A stretch of 33,986 bases of DNA from Bacteroidota bacterium (GTDB taxonomy: Bacteria > Bacteroidota > Ignavibacteria > Ignavibacteriales > Ignavibacteriaceae). The position numbers were made by a program, and so were the translations under genes. The stretch spans positions 1 to 33,986 of the forward strand of contig JAKIZM010000039.1 of assembly GCA_022708025.1 (NCBI GenBank), given 5' to 3'. This document shows positions 26,149-33,986 of this stretch, piece after piece. Position 1 is the stretch's first letter. Every line of letters begins with the position of its first letter. A model generated the notes under the pieces. The model saw only the letters and a program-made list of their open reading frames with translations, ran no database searches and was not told where the DNA came from.

Positions 26149-27081
26149 TTACATAATTAAAGTCATTATTGCCTTCTGCACATGCAATCTGTTTTCTGCT
26201 TCGTCAAAAATTACAGAGTTAGGAGAATCTGCAACTTCATTAACCACTTCATCACCACGATGCGCAGGTAAACAGTGCATAAATAAATAATCTTCCTTTG
26301 CGTGTTTTACAAGTTTGGGATTTACCTGATATTTTAAAAATTTCTTTTTACGTTCGGCAGCCTCAGCTTCCTGTCCCATACTTGCCCAAACATCTGTATA
26401 AACTATATCAGCATTTTTAACTGCAGCGATAGGATCTTCCAGTATCTCAATTTTGCTTCCCATATATTTTGCAAACTTTTTAGCAGCATCAACAATATCT
26501 TTATTTGGTTTATAACCGGAAGGTGATGCAATTGCAATGTTCATTCCGACTTTTGAACAGCCGTTTAACAGGCTGTGAGCCATATTATTACCATCACCGA
26601 TGTAAGCAAGTTTTAGTCCCTGCAGTTTTCTTTTCTTTTCCAAAATGGTAAATAAATCGGTTAATACCTGGCAGGGATGAAGCAGATCAGTTAATCCGTT
26701 TATTACCGGAATATCTGCATACTTTGCGAGTTCAGTTACATCACTGTGGGCAAAAGTACGGATCATAATTCCGTCCAGATATCTTGATAACACCCGGGCA
26801 GTATCTGCAACACTTTCACTTGTTCCAAGCTGAAGATCGTTTGGTCCGAAGTACATTCCTATCCCGCCGAGCTGATAAATTCCCACTTCGAAAGAAACTC
26901 TTGTTCTTGTTGAACGCTTTGTAAAAATCATTCCAAGGGTTTTTCTTTCCAGCAAGCGATGGGGTTCACCGGAATATTGTTTTTCTTTTAATGTTTTGCT
27001 TACATCAAAAATTTCATAAATTTCCTCAAGAGTAAGATCAGCAATAGAGATAAGATCTTTACCCTTCATATTAATTGCCAT
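26149..27081 (-). CDS. argF: Ornithine carbamoyltransferase
   Basis: 310 aa from the ATG at 27081. GGAG lies five bases upstream, whereas the GTG at 27087 overlaps it. Carbamoyl-phosphate loop STRTR (57-61), HPCQ (135-138), ornithine-binding DVWASMG (~230-236) and HCLPA (from 269). The SMG motif separates it from aspartate carbamoyltransferase. It joins carbamoyl phosphate and ornithine to citrulline, or works in reverse. Carbamate kinase lies 63 bases upstream on the same strand, which favours the catabolic direction (citrulline to ornithine plus carbamoyl phosphate, then ATP). No arginine deiminase is in the window, so the arginine pathway is only partly present here. Confidence 0.92.
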   Translation of the reverse strand: MAINMKGKDLISIADLTLEEIYEIFDVSKTLKEKQYSGEPHRLLERKTLGMIFTKRSTRTRVSFEVGIYQLGGIGMYFGPNDLQLGTSESVADTARVLSRYLDGIMIRTFAHSDVTELAKYADIPVINGLTDLLHPCQVLTDLFTILEKKRKLQGLKLAYIGDGNNMAHSLLNGCSKVGMNIAIASPSGYKPNKDIVDAAKKFAKYMGSKIEILEDPIAAVKNADIVYTDVWASMGQEAEAAERKKKFLKYQVNPKLVKHAKEDYLFMHCLPAHRGDEVVNEVADSPNSVIFDEAENRLHVQKAIMTLIM

Positions 27082-27144
27082 AAACACTCCATTTTATTTA
27101 TTGATTTAAATTCTCTGAAAGATTAAAATTCATAAGTTAAAATT

Positions 27145-28095
27145 TCAGGGCAAACTATTAACTATTCTCGTTCCGCAATTGCGGTCTCCAAGCATAGTTG
27201 AATCAGTAATAACAGCTTCCTTTCCGCCATTCTTTAGAAAGTGAATTGCTGCAAGAATTTTTGGTCCCATACTTCCGGCAGGGAATTCCCCTTCATCATA
27301 ATATTTCTGTGCCTGATCAGCAGTAATTATATCAAGCGCTTGCTGACCGGGTTTATGAAATTTTATATAAACTTTTTGAACATCTGTAAGGACATAAAAA
27401 GCTTCTGCGCCTATTTCTTCTGCAAGCAATGCTGATGCAGAGTCTTTATCAATAACAGCTTCAACACCATAGAGTTTTTTATCATTGCCAAGACAAACAG
27501 GCACTCCTCCGCCACCGGAGGCGATAACTATATTACCCTTATCAACAAGATTTTTAATTACTTTTCTGTTCAATACATCGATAGGTTTGGGCGAGGGAAC
27601 AACTCTCCTCCAGCCGCGTTTTCTCGGATCTTCTTTAAACACAAAATTATTTGTCCGCGCTAAAAGGTCAGCTTCTTCTTTCAGATAAAATGCACCGACT
27701 GGTTTTGCTGGATTTTGAAATGCCGGATCGTTTTGATCAACTAAAACCTGAGTTACTATTGTAATAACATTTTTTTTGATTTTGTGTTCACGTAAAATAT
27801 TGATCATTTGCCTTTCGATCATATAGCCGATTCCGCCTTGTGAATCAGCCACACAAATATCAAGAGGCATTTTGGGAATTTTATAACTATTATATCCGGC
27901 TTCGTTGCGAAGCATAATATTTCCGACCTGTGGTCCGTTACCGTGTGTAATAACGATATTATAATCATCTTTGATAAGATTGACTAAATTTATGCAAGTA
28001 TTATAAGTGTTTTTTTCCTGTTGCTGGATAGTGCCTATTTCGTCTCCCCTGAGAAGTGCGTTTCCTCCGAAAGCAACAACTGCAGTTTTTTTCAT
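27145..28095 (-). CDS. arcC: Carbamate kinase
   Basis: 316 aa, complete and of family length. Amino-acid-kinase fold: VAFGGNAL at the N terminus, ITHGNGPQVGN (~49-59), the SGGGGVPV loop (~195), DKDSASALLAEE (~217-228) and EFPAGSMGPK (~272-281). It makes ATP from carbamoyl phosphate and ADP, releasing carbamate (NH3 and CO2); the reverse is also possible. Upstream of and probably co-transcribed with OTC, it would supply ATP from citrulline. There is no strong ribosome site. It starts 115 bases from the divergent aat gene. Confidence 0.93.
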   Translation of the reverse strand: MKKTAVVAFGGNALLRGDEIGTIQQQEKNTYNTCINLVNLIKDDYNIVITHGNGPQVGNIMLRNEAGYNSYKIPKMPLDICVADSQGGIGYMIERQMINILREHKIKKNVITIVTQVLVDQNDPAFQNPAKPVGAFYLKEEADLLARTNNFVFKEDPRKRGWRRVVPSPKPIDVLNRKVIKNLVDKGNIVIASGGGGVPVCLGNDKKLYGVEAVIDKDSASALLAEEIGAEAFYVLTDVQKVYIKFHKPGQQALDIITADQAQKYYDEGEFPAGSMGPKILAAIHFLKNGGKEAVITDSTMLGDRNCGTRIVNSLP

Positions 28096-28210
28096 AAAGA
28101 ACTTTTTGAATAACTTTATTTACAAAGAATTTTAAAATTGATGTATTAACTTAAACAAGGTAAATTTCAAATAAAAAATGATTTGTTTTTTTGCATTTAA
28201 GTGATAAAAA

Positions 28211-28813
28211 ATGAGCGGTCCGATAAATAAATTTTCTGATGAATTACTTAAACCGAATAATATGCTTAGGTTATATGCTACCGGTGCATTTCCAATGGCA
28301 GATGAAAAGACAGGTGCTATCGAATGGTATCTGCCTGAAATAAGATGCATAATTCCATTGGATAACTTTAATGTTCCCCGTTCTGCAAAAAAAGAAATTG
28401 AAAAACAAAACTTTGAAATAAAATTTGACTCAGACCCTCTTGCAGTTATAAGAGGATGTGCGGACAGGGAACATACCTGGATTTCCGAAAAGTTAATTGA
28501 GGCTTATATAAGATTGATCAAACGAGGTCATCTGCATTCAGTTGAAACCTGGCAAAATGATAAATTGGTTGGTGGTTTATATGGAATTACTTTTCGCGGA
28601 GTTTTCTGGGGAGAGTCAATGTTCTCAAGAGTTTCTCAGGCTTCAAAAGCCGCACTTCTTAAACTACTTTATCATCTGAGAGATAATGATTTTACTCTTC
28701 TTGACGTTCAATTTATGACAGAACATTTAAAGATGTTTGGTGCAGTTGAAATATCTTTAGAGGATTATCGGGCGAGATTGCAGGATGCATATCAGCGTAT
28801 ATGTATGTTCTAA
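28211..28813 (+). CDS. aat: Leucyl/phenylalanyl-tRNA-protein transferase
   Basis: 200 aa. It adds Leu or Phe from aminoacyl-tRNA to N-terminal Arg/Lys of proteins, marking them for ClpS/ClpAP (N-end rule). Family motifs: RLYATGAFPMA (~20-30), WYLPEIRCIIPLD (~39-51), TWISEKLIEAYIRL, SVETW, GGLYGITFRGVFWGESMFS and LLDVQFMTEHLKMFGA. Its size is shorter than E. coli Aat (234 aa), by N- and C-terminal trimming only. No clpS/clpA is adjacent. Its stop overlaps the hybrid-kinase stop by three bases, so the two genes are tail to tail. Confidence 0.93.
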   Translation: MSGPINKFSDELLKPNNMLRLYATGAFPMADEKTGAIEWYLPEIRCIIPLDNFNVPRSAKKEIEKQNFEIKFDSDPLAVIRGCADREHTWISEKLIEAYIRLIKRGHLHSVETWQNDKLVGGLYGITFRGVFWGESMFSRVSQASKAALLKLLYHLRDNDFTLLDVQFMTEHLKMFGAVEISLEDYRARLQDAYQRICMF

Positions 28814-31800
28814 TTAGAAACCTGATTTACTTCTGAATTAGTGATATAATTTCTTACCTTGCTGATAAGATTTTTTTTCGCGAAAGGTTTTGACAGATAA
28901 TCATTAAATCCGGAACTGATAAACTTTTCTCTGTCACCAACCATTGCATGTGCTGTAACCGCAATAATCGGTATGCTTTTATACTTTGGATTTTCTCTTA
29001 TTATTCTAAGCACATCAATACCGCTGGCTCCTTTACCAAGACTTATATCCAGCAGAATTAACGAATAATCGTTCTTATTAATCATCTCCAGCCCTTCTTT
29101 ATCATTTGATGCTGCTTCTATTTCAACTTCTCCTCTTAAAAACAGTTCAACAATTTTTCTGGATGAGAAATCATCATCAATTACCAAGACTTTTTTATTC
29201 CTGCCGCTTTTTGCTGGCAAATCATTTTCATTAGGTATATGATTATTTATTTTATTATTAGCAGATGATACCTGAACCGGAAAAACAACTGTAAATGTTG
29301 AACCTTTTCCCTTTTCACTTTGCAAGCTGATACTGCCTCCCATTTTTTCTGTAAACTTTCTCGCAATAGTCAAACCAAGACCTGCACCTTCAAAGTATCT
29401 GTTATAACCCTCGCTTACCTGTCTGAACTCATCAAAAATTATTTCCTGATCTTCCTTTGCTATGCCAATACCGGTATCAATAACATTTATCAAAGCCTGA
29501 GTGCTTCCGTTGCTGTTAAGTACATTTAGTTCAACTGTTACTCCGCCTTTATCGGTGTATTTAATTGCATTGTTAATAAGATTAGAAATTACAGAATGAA
29601 ATAGTCTTTTATCCAATCTTGTTAATACAGTATCAGATCCGATTTTTGATTTGATGTAAAGATTTTTTTTCTGTGCAACCGTAGTGAATAGATTAATAAT
29701 ATCGGTTATCTCGTCCGCAATGTTCAGTTCATTATAATTAACCTGAACTTTGTCTGCCTCAACTTTGGAAAGATCAAGAATAAGATTGAGCGTTTCCAGC
29801 AGCCTTTTACCACTATGCATAATAGTTGAAACCATTTCATTCCATTCGCGGTGTTCAATCTCAATTTTAAGTATTTCAGCATAACCCAGAATTGCAATAA
29901 GCGGTGTTCTTAACTCGTGACTCATATTTGCAAGAAAGCTTGATTTTAACTTACTCATTTCTTCAGCAGTTTCTTTAGCTTCTATTAATTCTTTTTTTGC
30001 AATCTCCCGTTCAATAACAGCGCCTAAATTTGCTGCAGTTGTCTGAAGTGTGGATATTTCGCTTTCATTCCAGATTCTGTCGGATTTACAGTAATCGAAA
30101 CCAATAAAACCCCAGAATTCTTTTTTAACCAGAATCGGAACAAGCAAAATTGATTTGATTTTTTGAATTGACAGAAAATCACGTAGTTCCGGATTAAGAT
30201 CTTTAATGAGGCTATTAATTATACCGCCTTTTTTTAATATTGAATACCATTCTTCAAACATTGGGAAATAACTTAAATTTTGCAGATCAGGATTATTTAT
30301 TTCTGAACCAGCCCTTTCACTTATCCACTCATATTTTTGATTCATCAGATATTTGGAATTTTCTTCATCAATATCATTTTCAAAAATATAAACTCTGTCA
30401 ATGTCTGATGACTTACCTAAAGATTTTATTGTATTCTTTATAGCAAGATCAAAATCTCTTTCCGTTAAAAGAATGTTTGCCGCATCTGCTATACCTTTAA
30501 AAAGGTTTTTCTGATTAAGAAGAGTGTGCTCGAGCTCTTTTTGTAAAGTAATATCTTTAAGTGTTCCGATAGTTGCTTTTTTATTCTGATAATTAATTAC
30601 TCTGGCGCTCATATTTACGAAAACTCTGCTTCCGTTTTTATGCAGCATACGCCATTCATAAGATGCCGGAGCAGCCTGCCCTTCTTGTCTTAACTTATAA
30701 TTTCCTTTTACAAGTTCAAGATCTTCAGGTGCAACAAAATCAGTAAATAGCCGTCCCTGGATTTCATCGCTGTCGTATCCAATCATTTTTTTGAAAGCGC
30801 GATTTATAAAAGAAACTTTCTCATCAACTACAAGAAACACTCCATCCTGAATGCTGTCTATTAATGTTCGGTATTTTTCTTCGGACTGAGCAAGTTCAGT
30901 CTCAGCTATTTTTCTGCTTGTTATATCGCGGCACGAAAAAATTAATCCATAAGGCGAGCCATCAATAGATTTTAAAACTTCTTTTTGTATTTCAAAAAGA
31001 GCTTGCTTGCCATTAATATTTTCAAAAGTGTATTCTTCAAGCCCGCTATTCTGAACGAAAATCTTCTTAAAGCTTAAAAATGCCCGCTCTTTATCTTTTT
31101 CGGCAATAAATATCAAGAAACTTTTTTGCCTTATTTCTTCAAAACTTGAGTAACCTGAAATTCTGATTCCTACTTCATTAAGAAATACTATCTCACCCTT
31201 TAAGTTGGTTATTGCAATTATATCAGGAAGTGTAGCAATTAATTTTCTATAAAGTTCCTCGTTTTCTTTTAAGGCAGATTCAGCATGAATCCTGCTGGTT
31301 ATGTCGGTGATAAATCCTTCAAGCGCCTCAACTTTACCTTTTCGTGAAAACTGTGCAGCACCTTTTTCCCAAACCCATTTTTCACCGCTGTTTTTTGTCC
31401 TGATCCTGTAAACAATTTGATATGGTTCTTTATTTCTAACAGCTTCTCTGACCGATATGAAAACATTTTCTTTGTCTTCGGGATGAATAAGCTCTGCATA
31501 AGTAACAACTTTATTATGGATCAATTCTTCAGGTAAAAATCCTGTAAGTTCAATACATCCCTGACTAACAAACTCCATAATCCAATCAGAATTATACTTT
31601 CGTATGTATGCCATTCCGGGCAGATTAGACATAAGAGTTGATAAATGCTTTTCACTCTGATGCAGCTTTGCTTCAGTTCTTTTACGCTCTGTAACATTTC
31701 TTAAAATTGCCTGGATACCAATTAAGGAATCTTTTTCACGGATAGGTGCTGCTCTTAATTCATAAGTAATTACACTTCCATCCTTTTTGACAATATCAGT

Positions 31801-33270
31801 TTCAAAGATCGGAACATTTTTACCGTGGATTATTCTTGTAATATAGAATGCTGATGAAACAGCCGACTTTGTAGCAAGCACCTGAGAAGAAAAAATGTTT
31901 TGTCCGATTAATTCTGTTCTGCTATAGCCGGTTTCTTCTTCAAATAAATGATTTAAATCTAGCACTATGCCTTGAGGATCTAAAATAATAATAATATCAG
32001 CAGCTTTATCAAAAAGTAAACGGTACCTTTCCTCGCTGCTTTTCAATAGATTGTGAGTTCTTGTTCTTTCAATTGCAAGTGCTATCTGATCGGATACATA
32101 GATTAAAACTTTTAAGTCCCGATCTCCGAGTCTGATATTTTCGTTATATGATTGAACTACAATTACTCCGATTGTATTATCTCCAATCTTTAGCGGTGCA
32201 CCAATCCAATCAAGTGAATCAGTTCCATAAAGATCAACTTCGCCGGCATCAACCAGATCTTGAAATATTTTCTGATCAACGTGCAACGGTATTCCGGTTC
32301 TTAAAACATATTCTGTCAAACCTCTTCCCGGCGGAGCAGTTTCATAAGGCTCATCAAATTCATCAATCATATAAGGGAAGCTTAAAAGATTGCTATCTTT
32401 ATCATAGATAGCGATAAACAGATTTTCAACCGGTAAAACATCTCCAAGCGATCTGTGTATTGAAGAATAAAGTTCATCAAGATTTTCATTATCAATAACT
32501 GCACGTGATATCTGATAAAGTGCTTTTTCAAGATTTTCAGATTTTTTATATCCGCTGATTTCTTCTTTTACTGCAAGATAGTGGGTTATCTGATTTTCGG
32601 AGTTTTTAACCGGAGAAATTGAAACCAGTTCCCAAAACAAATCTCCATTCTTCTTTTTGTTCAGCAGCTCTCCCTGCCAATCCCTGCCGCTGGAAATTGT
32701 TTCCCATAATTGTTTATATGTTTCTTTATCAACCTTACCCGATTTAAGGATTTGTGTGCTTTTTCCCATTACTTCTTCAGGAGTGTAACCTGTTACTTCA
32801 GTAAATCGCGGATTTACATATTCAATGATTCCTTTGGTATCTGTGATAATAACGGTTGATTTACTTTGCTCAACTGCAGTGGATATTTTGACAAGTTGCT
32901 CTTCTACAAGTTTATGTTTGGAAATATCTATACCAACAGCCAGGTATTCAAAATTGTCAGAAGAATTATTGACAATTTTATTAATAGTCCATTCAATCCA
33001 GATGACCGAGCCGTTTTCAAGTCGCAGAGAGTACTGCTCTTTAAAATTGCTGATTGAGGATATAATTGATTCGGATTTTTCAAGTTCTGTAGTGTCAATA
33101 AAAAATTTAGTTCCGTAAATATTTTCTTTTTTGGAATGAAAGAACTTTGAATAAGCATTATTAACAAAAAAGATAGTTCCGTCTTTTCTGAAACGACAAA
33201 ACAGAGCGGGAAGATCATCTAAAATTTTAAATTGATCCAATTCATTTATTCCTTTATCCGTAAAAATCAT
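28810..33270 (-). CDS. Soluble hybrid histidine kinase (6 PAS, 2 GAF, HK, receiver)
   Basis: 1486 aa from the ATG at 33270. A TTG at 33297 (+9 codons) is the other option, and neither has a clear ribosome site. Counting from TTG: PAS (~20-125), PAS (~135-248), GAF (~256-412), PAS (~420-540), PAS (~548-670), PAS (~678-797), PAS (~804-920), GAF (~930-1100), HisKA with His1127 in MSHELRTP, HATPase (N-box NLINNAIKYTDK, DTGIGI, GAGLGLTIA) and receiver (~1368-1485) with Asp1374-1376, Asp1417 in LLDIS and Lys1470. There is no membrane span or signal peptide, so it senses cytoplasmic signals, probably redox, light or small ligands through PAS/GAF. The heme/FMN pockets cannot be judged by eye. No response regulator is adjacent, so output must pass to an Hpt or unlinked regulator. 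Confidence 0.94.
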   Translation of the reverse strand: MIFTDKGINELDQFKILDDLPALFCRFRKDGTIFFVNNAYSKFFHSKKENIYGTKFFIDTTELEKSESIISSISNFKEQYSLRLENGSVIWIEWTINKIVNNSSDNFEYLAVGIDISKHKLVEEQLVKISTAVEQSKSTVIITDTKGIIEYVNPRFTEVTGYTPEEVMGKSTQILKSGKVDKETYKQLWETISSGRDWQGELLNKKKNGDLFWELVSISPVKNSENQITHYLAVKEEISGYKKSENLEKALYQISRAVIDNENLDELYSSIHRSLGDVLPVENLFIAIYDKDSNLLSFPYMIDEFDEPYETAPPGRGLTEYVLRTGIPLHVDQKIFQDLVDAGEVDLYGTDSLDWIGAPLKIGDNTIGVIVVQSYNENIRLGDRDLKVLIYVSDQIALAIERTRTHNLLKSSEERYRLLFDKAADIIIILDPQGIVLDLNHLFEEETGYSRTELIGQNIFSSQVLATKSAVSSAFYITRIIHGKNVPIFETDIVKKDGSVITYELRAAPIREKDSLIGIQAILRNVTERKRTEAKLHQSEKHLSTLMSNLPGMAYIRKYNSDWIMEFVSQGCIELTGFLPEELIHNKVVTYAELIHPEDKENVFISVREAVRNKEPYQIVYRIRTKNSGEKWVWEKGAAQFSRKGKVEALEGFITDITSRIHAESALKENEELYRKLIATLPDIIAITNLKGEIVFLNEVGIRISGYSSFEEIRQKSFLIFIAEKDKERAFLSFKKIFVQNSGLEEYTFENINGKQALFEIQKEVLKSIDGSPYGLIFSCRDITSRKIAETELAQSEEKYRTLIDSIQDGVFLVVDEKVSFINRAFKKMIGYDSDEIQGRLFTDFVAPEDLELVKGNYKLRQEGQAAPASYEWRMLHKNGSRVFVNMSARVINYQNKKATIGTLKDITLQKELEHTLLNQKNLFKGIADAANILLTERDFDLAIKNTIKSLGKSSDIDRVYIFENDIDEENSKYLMNQKYEWISERAGSEINNPDLQNLSYFPMFEEWYSILKKGGIINSLIKDLNPELRDFLSIQKIKSILLVPILVKKEFWGFIGFDYCKSDRIWNESEISTLQTTAANLGAVIEREIAKKELIEAKETAEEMSKLKSSFLANMSHELRTPLIAILGYAEILKIEIEHREWNEMVSTIMHSGKRLLETLNLILDLSKVEADKVQVNYNELNIADEITDIINLFTTVAQKKNLYIKSKIGSDTVLTRLDKRLFHSVISNLINNAIKYTDKGGVTVELNVLNSNGSTQALINVIDTGIGIAKEDQEIIFDEFRQVSEGYNRYFEGAGLGLTIARKFTEKMGGSISLQSEKGKGSTFTVVFPVQVSSANNKINNHIPNENDLPAKSGRNKKVLVIDDDFSSRKIVELFLRGEVEIEAASNDKEGLEMINKNDYSLILLDISLGKGASGIDVLRIIRENPKYKSIPIIAVTAHAMVGDREKFISSGFNDYLSKPFAKKNLISKVRNYITNSEVNQVSN

Positions 33271-33297
33271 ATGTTGAAATTGACTGTCGTTTTTCAA

Positions 33298-33553
33298 TAT
33301 TTCTATGGGATATTTTTATTGTAATGAATTTTTGCAAGATTCATTCCAGAAATGAAGATTTTTTTTCTTAAAAAGATTCTTATTTCCTTTTAATAAACGT
33401 GTTTTTCTCAATTAATAATAGATAGGGAGATCGAACTTTTTGTAAAAATAACCGATAAACGGAAAATGTGAATAATTTTTACTATAAAAAAGCATCAGCC
33501 CGGCAACTATTGGCAAAAAGTCAAACTTAGTTGAAAATAGAGACTCCATTTTA
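33298..33553. other. Gap between hybrid kinase and IS fragment
   Basis: 256 bases, no gene seen. It should hold the kinase promoter and the left end of the partial IS (an inverted terminal repeat, if intact). I cannot fix that end because its partner lies outside the window. Confidence 0.4.
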
Positions 33554-33986
33554 TCAGGCTGCTTTCTTTTGTTTAATCTTTAATTCTGTTTTTAAGGATG
33601 TTCTAAGCAAATGCAATTTTTCATAGTTATTTACTTTTCTCATTCTCTTTTCTATCTGTAACAATGCAACTGCCATCCATCTGCTTCGCATTTCTGAGTT
33701 CATCCATCTCTTTACTCTGCCCAGGTATTTCTTTAACTGAGAATTTAAGTTTTCTATTAGATTTGTAGTTGTAAACGATCTGCCCAACTGTTCTACTAAA
33801 CCTAAACGCTGTAAGGTTAATGTTTCTTCTAATCCTTCTTCAAGCGATCTTGCTGCGCTTCGGTTGATTTTCAGAAGCTCAGTTATTATTTCTTTTAACT
33901 TTGAGCTTGCTGTTTTATAATCAGGTTCACTATAGGCTCTTTGAAGCTTGCCCCTGTATTGTTCCTGATGCTCTTGGCTCAGGTAA
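33554..33986 (-). mobile_element. Partial IS256/mutator-type transposase, cut by window edge
   Basis: The minus-strand frame is open from the window edge (33986) to the TGA at 33554-33556, giving the C-terminal ~143 residues. The fragment includes the C-terminal signature of IS256/mutator transposases: LEEGLEETLTLQRLGL, then TTTNLIENLNSQL, RVKRWMNSEMRSRWMAVALL and EKRMRKVNNYEKLHLLR. The conserved Glu of the DDE triad should be in the LIENLN motif. No stop or frameshift is seen inside the visible part, so the element may be intact further right. A TTG at 33787 is only an internal codon. The 5' half, the rest of the catalytic triad, and the other inverted repeat are outside the window. Confidence 0.85.

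Noticed and set aside
33554..33787. A complete 77-residue gene starting at 33787
   Set aside because: The start would be an internal TTG; the frame is open to the window edge and the sequence upstream of it is transposase, so it is a partial element.

Overview
The window looks like a chromosomal segment of a low-GC (roughly one-third GC), free-living member of the Ignavibacteria/Chlorobi side of the Bacteroidota. The main evidence is the secreted metallocarboxypeptidase (6035-8725). It ends in a type IX secretion sorting domain of the NFPNPFNPETEI ... GVYLYTIKSGNF style that is typical of Ignavibacteriales. AT-rich codon use, many small lipoproteins and membrane proteins, and Bacteroidota-type intergenic repeats agree. 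I see no tRNA, rRNA, CRISPR array or prophage. The only clear mobile-element sequence is a partial IS256/mutator-type transposase running off the right edge.

Layout. (1) 1-6034: a signal peptide peptidase SppA fused behind an N-terminal outer-membrane-barrel-like domain, then on the minus strand a P3A-type proton-pumping ATPase followed by a HEAT-repeat protein. (2) 6035-10101: the T9SS-exported M14 carboxypeptidase, an ArsC-type reductase and a class III polyphosphate kinase 2. (3) 10419-12998: a GTG-started TPR protein, then a Yip1-family membrane protein and a lipoprotein on the minus strand. (4) 13225-17552: a plus-strand run of Trm112-like protein, ICMT-like methyltransferase and cell-wall amidase, then a propeller-like lipoprotein, converging on a TPM-domain protein. 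(5) 17699-23313, all minus: a DUF4097 protein built on an 18-residue TSGGDI repeat, a small membrane protein, a receiver/PEP-pyruvate-binding fusion and a YchF-like GTPase. (6) 23707-28813: an orphan TrpB2, an M48 metalloprotease, ornithine carbamoyltransferase with carbamate kinase, and Aat transferase. (7) 28810-33270: a very large soluble hybrid histidine kinase. (8) The IS fragment.

Most genes are housekeeping or stress and energy functions. Several can be grouped by theme. Energy and phosphate: H+-ATPase, PPK2, carbamate kinase/OTC. Envelope: SppA-barrel, amidase, lipoproteins, M48 and M14 peptidases. Signalling: 6-PAS/2-GAF hybrid kinase and the REC-REC-ATP-grasp protein. The least explained item is the 996-residue protein at 19044-22034. 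It joins two receiver-like domains to a PPDK/PEP-synthase ATP-grasp half but lacks the usual catalytic-histidine motif and PEP barrel. The SppA-barrel fusion and the repeat-bearing intergenic regions are also worth a second look.
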